This document shows positions 1-9,650 of a stretch of 36,004 nucleotides of DNA, in pieces. The DNA lies in NCBI GenBank assembly GCA_947476555.1, contig CANJRI010000020.1, positions 1 through 36,004 on the forward strand, read 5' to 3'. The translations under genes were made by a program, and so were the position numbers. This stretch comes from Caulobacteraceae bacterium (GTDB lineage: Bacteria > Pseudomonadota > Alphaproteobacteria > Caulobacterales > Caulobacteraceae). Each line of letters opens with the position of its first letter. The first letter of the stretch is position 1. Under the pieces are notes generated by a model. The model was not told the DNA's origin. It saw only the letters and a list, made by a program, of their open reading frames with translations, and did no database searches.

Positions 1-299
1 CGGAGCTTGATTTCCTTGAGCTCCACCACCTTCTGCTTCTTGCGCGCCTCGTTCTTTTTCTTCTGCTCCTGGAACTTGAACTTGCCATAGTCCAGGATCT
101 TGCAGACGGGCGGATCCGCGTTGGGGACGATCTCCACCAGGTCCAGGCCGGCTTCCTCGGCCGCCTCGATGGCGGCGGAGGTCGGCATCACTCCCTGCTT
201 CTCACCATGCTGGTCGATGAGCAGGACGCGGGGGACGCGGATATCTTCGTTCATTCGCGGCCCATCTTTCACGGGCGGCGTTTGCATCGGGCGGCGAAT
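1..299 (-). CDS. infC: Translation initiation factor IF-3, partial (C-terminal part lies outside the window)
   Basis: IF-3 binds the 30S subunit, prevents premature 50S joining and checks the start codon and initiator tRNA. About 99 codons are visible: the N-terminal domain with [13 protein letters not shown], then [30 protein letters not shown] and the basic linker into the C-terminal domain. I place the start at an ATT codon (299-297), giving [15 protein letters not shown]. This matches, from memory, the MRRP...PPVKDGPR opening of alphaproteobacterial IF-3, and a clean AGGAG (308-312) lies 8 nt upstream. The in-frame ATG at 287 would sit 20 nt from that Shine-Dalgarno sequence. AUU starts on infC are known to permit autoregulation in enterobacteria; here that is inferred from codon and spacing. 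Family assignment is certain; the start is likely. Confidence 0.95.
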   Translation of the reverse strand, partial: MRRPMQTPPVKDGPRMNEDIRVPRVLLIDQHGEKQGVMPTSAAIEAAEEAGLDLVEIVPNADPPVCKILDYGKFKFQEQKKKNEARKKQKVVELKEIKL

Positions 300-312
300 A
301 GGCAGTGCTCCT
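297..312 (-). promoter_or_regulatory. infC ribosome binding site with AUU start codon
   Basis: On the minus strand AGGAG (312-308) is followed by 8 nt and then ATT (299-297), in frame with infC. The strong, well-spaced Shine-Dalgarno sequence upstream of a non-canonical start decides the start choice for infC and is the usual arrangement for IF-3 autoregulation. Confidence 0.7.
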
Positions 313-410
313 AAGTCTGTTGAAACGGGGTCTGTTGATACGCGTGGACGCCGGAACGCGTCAGGCGCTCCGGTGCAGCCAGCAGTATATGACGAAGGGT
401 TAGCGGGCGA

Positions 411-1385
411 TCAAGGCGCGGCCGCGAGGGAAGCGGCCGATTGCGCCACTTGCGCCACAGGCAGGGCGGCCAGCTTCTCCGCCTGCAGGATGGCGACGCG
501 GCCGCGCGGGGCCGACAACGCCGGGTCGGAAGCCTTTGAAAACAGCACGATGGTGGGGGCGCCGGCGGCGGCGGCGAGGTGCAGCGGGCCGGTGTCGTTG
601 CCCACCGCCAGGGCCGCCTTGGCGCCCAGTATGGCGATGCGCTCGAAATCGGTCCGGCCGGTGAGGTCGCGGGCCCGGGGGGTCTGGCGCTGGATGGCGT
701 GCGCCAGCGGCGTCTCCTGCGGCCCGCCGATCACCACGATGTCGAGGCCGCGGGAATAGAGGATGCGCGCCAGTTCGGCGTAGTGCTCCACCGGCCAGCG
801 CTTCTCGGGCCGGTGCGCCGCGCCGCCGGGCACCAGCATGGCGTAGGGGCGGGGCCTCACGCCGCCGGGCACCGGGCGGTCCCCCGGCGCGGACTTGAGG
901 ATCCACGACAGGTCGGGCCGCGGCGCCGTCCCCGGCGCCGTGGGGGCGTCGGCCCAGATGCCGGCGTACATCAGCTGGTCGGCCTGGCGCTCCAGGGTGT
1001 GCATGGAATTGCGGAGCGGGTTCTTGTGCGGCAGGGCGCAGCCGAAGGCGATCCCCGACCAGGCCGGGGGGTTCGGCCTCAGCACCTGGAAGATCCGCCC
1101 CGACTGGGCCGAGGTCTGCAAGTCGTAGACCCGGTCGTAGGCGGCGGCCTTGATCCGTTTGCGCAAGGCCACCCAGGCGTTGAACCCCTCCGGCCGCCCG
1201 CCGATGTCCACCGCATTGAAGTACGGGCAGGACTTGGCCAGGGCTTCGAACGGCGGCGTAGTCAGAAGGGTGATGTGGGCCTTTGGGTGGGCCTCCCGGA
1301 TCCGCTTGGCCGCCGCCAGCGCCAGGACGAAGTCGCCCAGGGCGGACAGCTTGATGACCAGGATTTTCTCCATCCGGCGGGCCAT
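411..1385 (-). CDS. Glycosyltransferase family 9 (ADP-heptose:LPS heptosyltransferase-like)
   Basis: A 324-residue GT-B fold enzyme that would transfer a sugar, typically heptose from ADP-heptose, onto the LPS core at the cytoplasmic face of the inner membrane. The N terminus has MEKILVIKLSALGDFVLALAA, the GT9 signature with its Gly-Asp (LSALGDF). The C-terminal nucleotide-sugar site shows GNDTGPLHLAAAAGAPTIVLF followed by a ProRx segment. The start ATG (1385-1383) overlaps the TGA of the upstream glycosyltransferase (1387-1385) as ATGA, so the two are probably translationally coupled. The open frame continues further upstream, but only inside the neighbouring gene. The acceptor and exact sugar cannot be read from sequence; other GT9 sugars are possible. 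Confidence 0.88.
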   Translation of the reverse strand: MARRMEKILVIKLSALGDFVLALAAAKRIREAHPKAHITLLTTPPFEALAKSCPYFNAVDIGGRPEGFNAWVALRKRIKAAAYDRVYDLQTSAQSGRIFQVLRPNPPAWSGIAFGCALPHKNPLRNSMHTLERQADQLMYAGIWADAPTAPGTAPRPDLSWILKSAPGDRPVPGGVRPRPYAMLVPGGAAHRPEKRWPVEHYAELARILYSRGLDIVVIGGPQETPLAHAIQRQTPRARDLTGRTDFERIAILGAKAALAVGNDTGPLHLAAAAGAPTIVLFSKASDPALSAPRGRVAILQAEKLAALPVAQVAQSAASLAAAP

Positions 1386-2578
1386 CAGGCGCGGGCCTCC
1401 AGCACGCGCCCATAGGCCGCCAGGGTGGCGTCGCACATGGCCTCGGCGGAATAGAGCTGGCGGGCGCGCTTCTGGCCGGCGTGGCCCACCTCGGCCCGCT
1501 TGCCGGGACCAAGGTCGATGGCCCGGCCGATGGCCGCGGCCCAGGCGCCGGCGTCCCCAGGCGGGACCAGCCATCCGGTGACCCCGTCGACGACCGTCTC
1601 GGTCACCCCGCCGTGGTCGGCGGCGATCACCGGTCTGCCCATGACCTGCGGCTCCACAGCGGCCCTGCCGAAGGATTCTGGCACCGTGGTCGGCAGGATG
1701 GCGAGGTCGCAGAGCAGGTAGGCGGCGGGCATGTCGTCACAATGCCCGACGATCCGCACCCGATCGTTAAGCCCCGCCGCGTTTATGGCGGCCTCGACCT
1801 CCGCCGCGTACCCCACCCGCCCCTGGTCGTCGCCGGCGAACAGGATCTGGAAGTCGTCCCGGCCCTCGGCCGCCAGCCGGGCCGCCGCCTCGACAATGGT
1901 GAGGTGTCCCTTGATCCGGGTCAGCCGGCCGGGAAGCAGGAGGCGCACCCGCCCATCGGCCGTGAGCCCCCAGGCCAGCCGCAGCGCCTCGACCCGGCTC
2001 GGCGGCACATAGGCGGGATCGAACCGGCTGAGGTCCACGCCGCGCGGGATGGTGACCACCTTCGCCGCGTCGATCCCATGCTCGGCGAGCAGGTGGTCTC
2101 GGGTGTAGTCGGAATTGGCGATCACCAGGTCGCCCCGGGTCATCACCGCATTGTACCAGCGCTTCAGCCCGCTCCGGGCCTGGTAGATCCCGTGGTAGGT
2201 GGCCACGAACGGCGTGCGGGTGATGTGGGCGGCCCAGAGCGCCGCGAACGCCGGGGCCCGGCTGCGGGCGTGGATCAGGCTTACCTTCTCCTGGCGGATC
2301 AGGGTCACGAGCCGCGCGGCGTTGCCCAGCATCACCAGCGGGTTCTTGGTCTGCACCGGCATCTGCGCCAGGCGCCCGCCGTCGGCCTGCAGCCGCGCGG
2401 TCATCCGGCCGCCTCGGGTGGCGACCAGGGCTTGGCCGCCGGCGCGGACCACGGCCTGGGCCACGTCGATGGTGGATTGCTCGGCGCCCCCGGTGTCCAG
2501 TTCGGGGACGACCTGCAATAGCGTGAAATCTGGCGGTAGGGGCACGCGCCTGCATAGCCCGAAACGCCGCGCCGGCAT
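1385..2578 (-). CDS. Glycosyltransferase family 4 (GT-B, LPS/exopolysaccharide type)
   Basis: Up to 397 residues. The N-terminal GT-B domain begins FTLLQVVPELDTGGAEQ, with the glycine-rich acceptor loop typical of GT4. The C-terminal GT1/GT4 domain contains LLPGRLTRIKGHL, then ILPTTVPESFGRAAVEPQ (the E-x7-E retaining signature) and VIAADHGGVTETV. It probably adds a sugar from a nucleotide donor to a lipid-linked or LPS acceptor. It is the first gene of a two-gene leftward operon with the GT9 gene. The start is uncertain: the ATG at 2578 lies only 11 bp from a divergent gene and lacks a Shine-Dalgarno sequence. A GTG at 2545, immediately before the conserved PLPPDFTLLQ, is a good alternative. 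Confidence 0.88.
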   Translation of the reverse strand: MPARRFGLCRRVPLPPDFTLLQVVPELDTGGAEQSTIDVAQAVVRAGGQALVATRGGRMTARLQADGGRLAQMPVQTKNPLVMLGNAARLVTLIRQEKVSLIHARSRAPAFAALWAAHITRTPFVATYHGIYQARSGLKRWYNAVMTRGDLVIANSDYTRDHLLAEHGIDAAKVVTIPRGVDLSRFDPAYVPPSRVEALRLAWGLTADGRVRLLLPGRLTRIKGHLTIVEAAARLAAEGRDDFQILFAGDDQGRVGYAAEVEAAINAAGLNDRVRIVGHCDDMPAAYLLCDLAILPTTVPESFGRAAVEPQVMGRPVIAADHGGVTETVVDGVTGWLVPPGDAGAWAAAIGRAIDLGPGKRAEVGHAGQKRARQLYSAEAMCDATLAAYGRVLEARA

Positions 2579-2589
2579 AAGAGGCGGTC

Positions 2590-3336
2590 ATGAGCGAAAC
2601 CAGCGGGTTCCTGGAGCGGCCGGATGGCGAGCGGCTGGCCTGGCGCGCGGTGGCCGGCCGAGGCCCCACCGTGGTGTGGCTGGGCGGCTTCTTCTCGGAC
2701 ATGGCCGGGACCAAGGCCCAGGCCCTGGCCGACTGGGCCTTGGCTAGCGGCCGCGCCTTCGTGCGTTTCGACTATCTGGCGCACGGGCAGTCCACCGGCG
2801 AGCGCGAGGCCGGGACCATCACCCGCTGGCGGGCGGATTCCCTCGCCGTCCTCGACGCGCTGGTGGAGGGCCCGGCCGTGCTGGTCGGCTCGTCCATGGG
2901 CGGCTGGCTCGCCTGCCTGGTGGCCCTGGCGCGGCCCGAGCGGGTGAGCGGAATGGTGCTGATCGCGCCCGCCCCGGACTTCACCGAAGCGCTGATCCGG
3001 CCGTCACTCACCGAGCAGGCCCTGGCCGACCTCGCCGAACACGGCGTCTGGCGCGAACCCTCGGACTATGGCGATCCCCTGCCGATCACCCGCGCCCTGC
3101 TGGAGGACGGCGCCCGCTGGACCATCCTCGGCGGCGAGCCGATCCCGATCGAGGTTCCCGTCCGCATCCTCCAGGGCGGCCAGGACCCGGACGTGCCCTG
3201 GCGTCACGCCTTGGAGCTGGCCCAGGCGCTGAAGGGCGAGGACGTGGTCTTCTCGCTGATCAAGGACGGCGACCACCGCCTCTCGCGGCCGCAAGACCTG
3301 GCCCGCCTGATCGCGGCCATTGAGGCGCTGGCCTAG
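2590..3336 (+). CDS. Alpha/beta hydrolase
   Basis: A 248-residue single-domain cytoplasmic hydrolase with no signal peptide. The nucleophile elbow GSSMGG puts the catalytic Ser at residue 102. FDYLAHGQS (60-68) is the usual strand-4 motif. LQGGQDPDVP near 195-203 supplies the acid and DGDHRLS near 226-232 the histidine. The layout resembles ABHD10-like and other small acyl-thioesterase/esterase families; the substrate is unknown. It is divergent from the GT4 gene with almost no intergenic space. Its TAG stop shares a CTAG palindrome (3333-3336) with the stop of the convergent epimerase gene. Confidence 0.85.
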   Translation: MSETSGFLERPDGERLAWRAVAGRGPTVVWLGGFFSDMAGTKAQALADWALASGRAFVRFDYLAHGQSTGEREAGTITRWRADSLAVLDALVEGPAVLVGSSMGGWLACLVALARPERVSGMVLIAPAPDFTEALIRPSLTEQALADLAEHGVWREPSDYGDPLPITRALLEDGARWTILGGEPIPIEVPVRILQGGQDPDVPWRHALELAQALKGEDVVFSLIKDGDHRLSRPQDLARLIAAIEALA

Positions 3337-4220
3337 CCGCCCTTCGCCAGGATCGCCGCCAGCCCCTCGCGATAGGTGGGATAGGCGGGCCGCCAGCCGA
3401 GCTCGGCCTTGGCGCGGGCGTTCGAGACCCGCTTGCTCTCGGCGTAGAAGCGCAGGGCGGCCGTCGACAACCCGGCTTCGGCGAGCGGTATCTCGGGCGG
3501 CGGCTCCATGCCCAGCAGGCCGGCGGCATGGGCGATGACCTCGGTGTTGGGCGCCGGCTCGTCGTCGCAGAGATTGTAGGCCGCGCCCGCCCGCGGCTGG
3601 GCGATGGAGGCGGCGAGCCCCGACGCCAAATCCTCCACGTGGATGCGGGAGAACACCTGGCCGGGCGCTGCGATGCGTCTAGCCTTCCCCTCGCGAAGCC
3701 GGTCGAGGGCGGACCGGCCGGGGCCATAGATGCCGGGCAGGCGGAAGACCGCCACCGTCAGCCCCATGCCCGCGCCCGCCTGCAGCCAGTCCCGCTCCGC
3801 CCCCACCCGGCGCGCGCCCTCGACGGACTGGGCCGCGAGGGGGCTGGCCTCCGTGACCCAGCGTCCGCGCCGGTCGCCATACACGCCGGTGGTCGAGAGG
3901 TAGCCGGTCCAATCGGGAAAGGCGCGAGCCTCGGCCAGGGCCGGGACCAGGGCCGAGAGACCCGGGCAGCCTTGCGGGCCCGGCGGCGCGGTGATGAGCA
4001 CCGCCGTGGCGTTGGCCAAGGCCGCCGCCAGACCCCTGCGATCGTCGGCCGCCACCGCCCGCCCGCCGTCCGCGGCGATCCGCTGAGCGTCGCCCGGCGT
4101 CCGATAGCTCGCCGCGAACTCCCAGCCATCGTGGAGAAGGCGCCTGGCGAGCGCCTGGCCGGTGAAGCCGTAACCGAAGACGAAGACCTTCAACCTGGGA
4201 TCAAGGCATGCCGGGGACAA
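3333..4220 (-). CDS. NAD(P)-dependent epimerase/dehydratase-like protein (YeeZ/atypical extended SDR)
   Basis: A 295-residue Rossmann protein. VFVFGYGFTGQALARRL near residues 12-28 is the dinucleotide-binding G-x-G-x-x-G loop. LSTTGVYGD is the Ser/Thr-rich strand before an atypical active site, followed by FRLPGIYGPGRS and a C-terminal RVSNARAKAELGW segment typical of YeeZ-like proteins. The classical YxxxK pair is not obvious, so this may be a regulatory or atypical SDR; function is unassigned. The ATG at 4220 overlaps the end of the upstream gene by 20 bp. A TTG at 4190, directly before KVFVFGYG, is an alternative start. The stop overlaps that of the convergent hydrolase. Confidence 0.82.
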   Translation of the reverse strand: MSPACLDPRLKVFVFGYGFTGQALARRLLHDGWEFAASYRTPGDAQRIAADGGRAVAADDRRGLAAALANATAVLITAPPGPQGCPGLSALVPALAEARAFPDWTGYLSTTGVYGDRRGRWVTEASPLAAQSVEGARRVGAERDWLQAGAGMGLTVAVFRLPGIYGPGRSALDRLREGKARRIAAPGQVFSRIHVEDLASGLAASIAQPRAGAAYNLCDDEPAPNTEVIAHAAGLLGMEPPPEIPLAEAGLSTAALRFYAESKRVSNARAKAELGWRPAYPTYREGLAAILAKGG

Positions 4221-4797
4221 CTTTCAACCCTACGCGCGTGGCGGTTGAAAGCACGAGTTGCCAACGGCCGTCGATCCTATGCCAAATCTTGGTCAGCCGC
4301 GTGCGATAGGGGTTGGGCGCGTAGGTTTCGCCGGGGCCCGGCCCCCGCTGGTTTTGCGCCGCCCTCGCTAAGGCCGCCGGGTCGTTGGTCATCGTGCCCG
4401 CTGCTCGTGCGACGTCTTGCGGATTGGGCACCTCGTAGTAGGTCGTCGTCATCGTACTCTCGACAACGAGATCCTTACTAAACGCCACAAAATCGGGGCC
4501 CGTTCGCTCGGCCTTTATCACCTTAAGCCCCCGGCTCGCTCCGAGATTCTGGCTCAACGCATGGCTTTCCGCCTTGTTGTAGAGCCAGCCGCTTCCGTGG
4601 ATGTCCATGAACTTGTCCGATTCGATGGCGTCTCGACGGGTGCGCGAAGCAGCCAGATCCGCCTCGATCTGCTTAACTTGCGCCACCGCTGCAGCGAGTT
4701 CCTGGTTGCTGTCCTGGGCGCTTGCAGAACCAGCAAACACTGAGCCACTCAAGAGTGCCGCCAACAGCATGCTACGCTTCGCGTGAGTAATGTTCAT
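4201..4797 (-). CDS. Exported protein with NTF2/SnoaL-like (DUF4440-type) C-terminal region
   Basis: A 198-residue protein. I chose ATG 4797 because GGAGG lies just upstream and because it begins a clear signal peptide (MNITHAKRSMLLAALLSG...SASA-QD). The next ~45 residues are Gln/Ala/Glu-rich and likely helical (ELAAAVAQVKQIEADL). The C-terminal part ends in TKIWHRIDGRWQLVLSTATRV, which looks like the last strands of an NTF2-like fold, where a written-out W-R-x-x-G-x-W-Q pattern is common. Role unknown: such proteins serve as small-molecule binders or accessory domains. Base composition is lower in G+C than its neighbours (for example the stretch at 4450-4520), so it may be a later arrival. 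It overlaps the downstream epimerase gene by 20 bp. Confidence 0.6.
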   Translation of the reverse strand: MNITHAKRSMLLAALLSGSVFAGSASAQDSNQELAAAVAQVKQIEADLAASRTRRDAIESDKFMDIHGSGWLYNKAESHALSQNLGASRGLKVIKAERTGPDFVAFSKDLVVESTMTTTYYEVPNPQDVARAAGTMTNDPAALARAAQNQRGPGPGETYAPNPYRTRLTKIWHRIDGRWQLVLSTATRVGLKVVPGMP

Positions 4798-5011
4798 GAC
4801 GCTCCTCCGCCCTTTGAGGTCATCCGCGATCTTCCGCGAATTCGCGATGTCGGCGCCGACAATGCTCGCCGTCAAATAGAAAGCCTAGTTGTCGACTGGG
4901 TATGCGGCTGACATGCGCCGCGCCACACCGGCTCGCGAGCGTATGCTGTCTATTACGACGCCGCCGCTTTTGACCTTGTCCTTGACCCCTCGTCGTGGGT
5001 CGTGAGGAAGA

Positions 5012-5881
5012 TCAGAGGAGGCTCTTGATCGCCGCCCGCGCCGCGTCGGCGAGCTCCGGACGGGCAAGGGCGAAGGCGACGTTGGCCCGCAGGAGACCGA
5101 TCTTGTCGCCGCAGTCGTAGGTGATCCCCTCGTACTCAAGGGCGTGGAAGTCCTGCCGCTTCATCAGGGCCGCCATGCCGTCGGTGAGCTGGATCTCGCC
5201 GCCCGCGCCCCGCTCCTGGGTCTCCAGGATCTCGAAGATCTCGGGCTGCAGGATGTAGCGCCCCGAGATGAACAGGTTGGAGGGCTCGGTCCCCGGCGCC
5301 GGCTTCTCGACCATGCCGGTCATCCGGTTCAGGCGGCCATCGCCCTTCTCCAGGGCCACGATGCCGTACTTGTGGGCCTCGCCCTCGGGGGCTGGCTCCA
5401 CCACCACGATGTTGCCGCCAGTCTTCTCATAGGCCTCTACCGCCTGAGCTAAGGCGGGCCGCTGGGCGGCCATCAGCATGTCCGGCAGCATCACCGCGAA
5501 GGGCTCGTCGCCGATCACGTGCCGGGCGCACCACACCGCGTGTCCGAGGCCCAGCGGCGCCATCTGCCGGATGAAGCTCATCTGGCCCGGCTCGCCCACC
5601 TCACGGCGCATCTCCGCCAGGATGTCGGTCTTGCCCTTGGCCTCCAGGGCCTGCTCGATCTCCGGGTTGGCGTCGAAATAGTCCTCGATCGCCCCCTGGC
5701 CGCGGCCGACGATGAACACGAAATGCTCGATGCCCGCGGCCCGCGCCTCCTCGACGATGTAGGACAGGATCGGCCTGTCGACGACATTCAGGAGGTTCTT
5801 GGGCGTGGTCTTGGCGCCGGGCAGCACCCGCGTTCCCAGCCCCGCCACCGGCAGGACGGCCTTCTTCACCGCCTTGGTCAT
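5012..5881 (-). CDS. galU: UTP--glucose-1-phosphate uridylyltransferase
   Basis: A 289-residue enzyme making UDP-glucose from glucose-1-phosphate and UTP, feeding LPS, exopolysaccharide and, through the ugd product also encoded here, UDP-glucuronate. The N terminus KAVLPVAGLGTRVLPGAKTT is the nucleotidyltransferase G-x-G-T-R loop. VVDRPILSYIVEEA follows, with FVIVGRGQGAIEDYFD later, and LGLGHAVWCA and the FAVMLPDM metal-binding region in the middle. VEKPAPGTEPSNLFISGRYIL is the sugar-site block. Length matches the bacterial GalU family. The KNLLN sequence after the loop differs a little from the common PKEML, which is not unusual outside enterobacteria. It stands alone on the minus strand. 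Confidence 0.95.
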   Translation of the reverse strand: MTKAVKKAVLPVAGLGTRVLPGAKTTPKNLLNVVDRPILSYIVEEARAAGIEHFVFIVGRGQGAIEDYFDANPEIEQALEAKGKTDILAEMRREVGEPGQMSFIRQMAPLGLGHAVWCARHVIGDEPFAVMLPDMLMAAQRPALAQAVEAYEKTGGNIVVVEPAPEGEAHKYGIVALEKGDGRLNRMTGMVEKPAPGTEPSNLFISGRYILQPEIFEILETQERGAGGEIQLTDGMAALMKRQDFHALEYEGITYDCGDKIGLLRANVAFALARPELADAARAAIKSLL

Positions 5882-6098
5882 TTCGCTTCTGGCCCCTTCA
5901 CCGACGCTAGCTTCACCTGGCGGCTGACGGAACGCCGAACCGGCCTCCGTCGATCCCTCTGGCTAGAGGACGGGGCTCCGGAAATCCACTGACGTCGGCG
6001 TCAAAAACCCCGTAGTTCAGTCGATCACGATTTTGCGATCACACGAATTTGTGTAAGGTTTGAGTCCGAGGGATTCACCCTCAGGGGAGCGAAACAAA

Positions 6099-6299
6099 AT
6101 GATGCTGCGCATTCTCACGGTCGGCGCGATGGCTCTGGGCCTCGCCGCCTGCCAACAAAAGGTCGAAGAAGAAGCCCCCGCCGCCGCCCCGGTCGTGGAA
6201 GCCCCTGCGGCCGACGCCATGGCTCCGGCCGCTGACGCGATGGCTCCCGCCGCTGACGCTGCGGCCCCCGCCCCGGCCGAAGCGCCCCCCGCTCAATAA
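6099..6299 (+). CDS. Small Ala/Pro-rich lipoprotein
   Basis: A 66-residue protein. A lipoprotein signal peptide (MMLRILTVGAMALGLAAC) has a lipobox GLAAC with the lipidated Cys at residue 18. The mature part is acidic (QQKVEEEAP), then almost pure Ala/Pro/Asp/Met with three 7-residue units. AGGGGAGC at 6083-6090 is the ribosome site, which supports ATG 6099 over the in-frame ATG at 6060. No function is recognised; it may be an envelope spacer or a low-complexity surface lipoprotein. Two GANTC sites lie upstream, and a strong hairpin follows the stop. Confidence 0.72.
   Translation: MMLRILTVGAMALGLAACQQKVEEEAPAAAPVVEAPAADAMAPAADAMAPAADAAAPAPAEAPPAQ
6201..6263 (+). repeat. Three 21-bp in-frame repeats in the lipoprotein gene
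   Basis: Residues 35-55 of the lipoprotein consist of APAADAM, APAADAM and APAADAA, encoded by three adjacent 21-bp units that differ at few positions. Such units can expand or contract by slippage. Confidence 0.65.
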
Positions 6300-6321
6300 G
6301 CGGACAGGTTTCGGAATTGCG

Positions 6322-6350
6322 CGGCCGCCCCTCGGGGCGGCCGTTTGCGT
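6322..6350. terminator. Bidirectional hairpin between the lipoprotein and glmS
   Basis: CGGCCGCCC (6322-6330) pairs with GGGCGGCCG (6335-6343) across a CTCG loop, followed on the plus strand by TTTGCGTTT. It lies between two convergent stops (6299 and 6358), as expected for a shared intrinsic terminator. The T-tract is interrupted. Confidence 0.65.
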
Positions 6351-6357
6351 TTGGGCC

Positions 6358-8178
<1,821 letters not shown>

Positions 8179-8297
8179 GGCCCCGTCTTCCCTCATGTTG
8201 AGCGGTCACTTCCGCTCGCGCCTCTAACGCAGCCGCAATATCATCGGCTAAGCTCGCGTCGACTAAATCTGAGTTTCGCATCGTTTCGAGAGCAAAC

Positions 8298-9650
8298 ATG
8301 AGCAAGCGCGCTTATTTCGGCACCGACGGCATCCGGGGCGAGGCCAATCGCCATCCCATGACCGCCGAGGTCGCCCTGCGGGTCGGCATGGCCGCGGGCA
8401 AGCTGTTCATGTCCAGGGACGAGCGACGCCACCTGGTGGTGATCGGGAAGGACACCCGGCTTTCCGGCTACATGATCGAGCCTGCCCTGGTGGCGGGCTT
8501 CGCCAGCGTGGGAATGGACGTGCGCCTGCTGGGCCCGTTGCCGACGCCTGGCGTGGCGATGATGACCCGTTCGATGCGCGCCGACCTGGGCGTGATGATC
8601 TCGGCCTCCCACAACCACTTCGCGGACAATGGGATCAAGCTGTTCGGGCCCGACGGCTACAAGCTCTCCGACGAGAAGGAACTGGAGATCGAGGCCCTGA
8701 TGGACGAGGGCCTGCAGCAGGGCCTCGCCAAGCCCCAGGGTCTCGGCCGCGTCCAGCGGATCGACGATTCCCAGGCCCGCTACGTGGAGATCGCCAAGGC
8801 CACCTTCCCCAAGCGGCTGAGCTTGGCGGGCATGCGCATCGTCATCGATTGCGCCAACGGCGCCTCCTACAAGGTGGCCCCCGAGGCGCTCTACGAATTG
8901 GGCGCCGAGGTCATCAAGGTCGGGGTCGAGCCCAACGGCTTCAACATCAACCAGGACTGCGGCTCCACCAGCCCGGCCGCCATGCAGAAGGTCGTGAAGG
9001 AGTACCGCGCCGACATCGGCATCGCCCTGGACGGCGACGCCGACCGGCTGCTGATCTGCGACGAGAAGGCCAACATGGTCGACGGCGACCAGCTGATGGC
9101 CCTGATCGGGTCGGCCTGGGGCGCCGACGGGCGGCTGACCGGCGGCGGGGTGGTGGCCACGGTGATGTCCAACCTCGGCCTGGAGCGGTTCCTGCGTGGG
9201 CGTGGCCTGTCGCTGGAACGCACCCAGGTGGGCGACCGCTACGTCATGGCGCGGATGCGCGAGGGGGGATTCAACGTCGGTGGCGAGCAGTCCGGCCACC
9301 TGATCCTCTCCGATTTCTCCACCACCGGCGATGGCCTGCTGGCCGCCCTGCAGGTGCTGGCGGTGCTCAAGCAGTCCGACAAACCGATGAGCTCCCTGGC
9401 CCGCCAGTTCGAGCCGGTGCCTCAGAAGCTGGAGAACATCCGCTTCGCCGCCGGCAAGCCGTTGGAGGACGCCGGTGTCATGGCCGTGCTGGCCGACGCC
9501 GAGCAGCGCCTGAACGGCTCCGGCCGCATCGTGGTGCGGGCGTCTGGGACCGAGCCCCTCATCCGGGTGATGGCCGAGGGCGACGACGAGAAGCTGGTCA
9601 ATCAGGTGGTCAAGGAGATCGCCCAGGCCGTGAAGAAGGCCGCAGCTTAG
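8298..9650 (+). CDS. glmM: Phosphoglucosamine mutase
   Basis: A 450-residue enzyme converting glucosamine-6-phosphate to glucosamine-1-phosphate. It starts [17 protein letters not shown], the GlmM signature. The phosphoserine motif [15 protein letters not shown] places the catalytic Ser at residue 104. The metal loop is LDGDADRLL, the sugar loop GGEQSGH and the phosphate loop [14 protein letters not shown]. Length is typical. It is divergent from glmS, and its stop overlaps the stop of the convergent ugd gene (9647-9650). Confidence 0.97.
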   Translation: MSKRAYFGTDGIRGEANRHPMTAEVALRVGMAAGKLFMSRDERRHLVVIGKDTRLSGYMIEPALVAGFASVGMDVRLLGPLPTPGVAMMTRSMRADLGVMISASHNHFADNGIKLFGPDGYKLSDEKELEIEALMDEGLQQGLAKPQGLGRVQRIDDSQARYVEIAKATFPKRLSLAGMRIVIDCANGASYKVAPEALYELGAEVIKVGVEPNGFNINQDCGSTSPAAMQKVVKEYRADIGIALDGDADRLLICDEKANMVDGDQLMALIGSAWGADGRLTGGGVVATVMSNLGLERFLRGRGLSLERTQVGDRYVMARMREGGFNVGGEQSGHLILSDFSTTGDGLLAALQVLAVLKQSDKPMSSLARQFEPVPQKLENIRFAAGKPLEDAGVMAVLADAEQRLNGSGRIVVRASGTEPLIRVMAEGDDEKLVNQVVKEIAQAVKKAAA

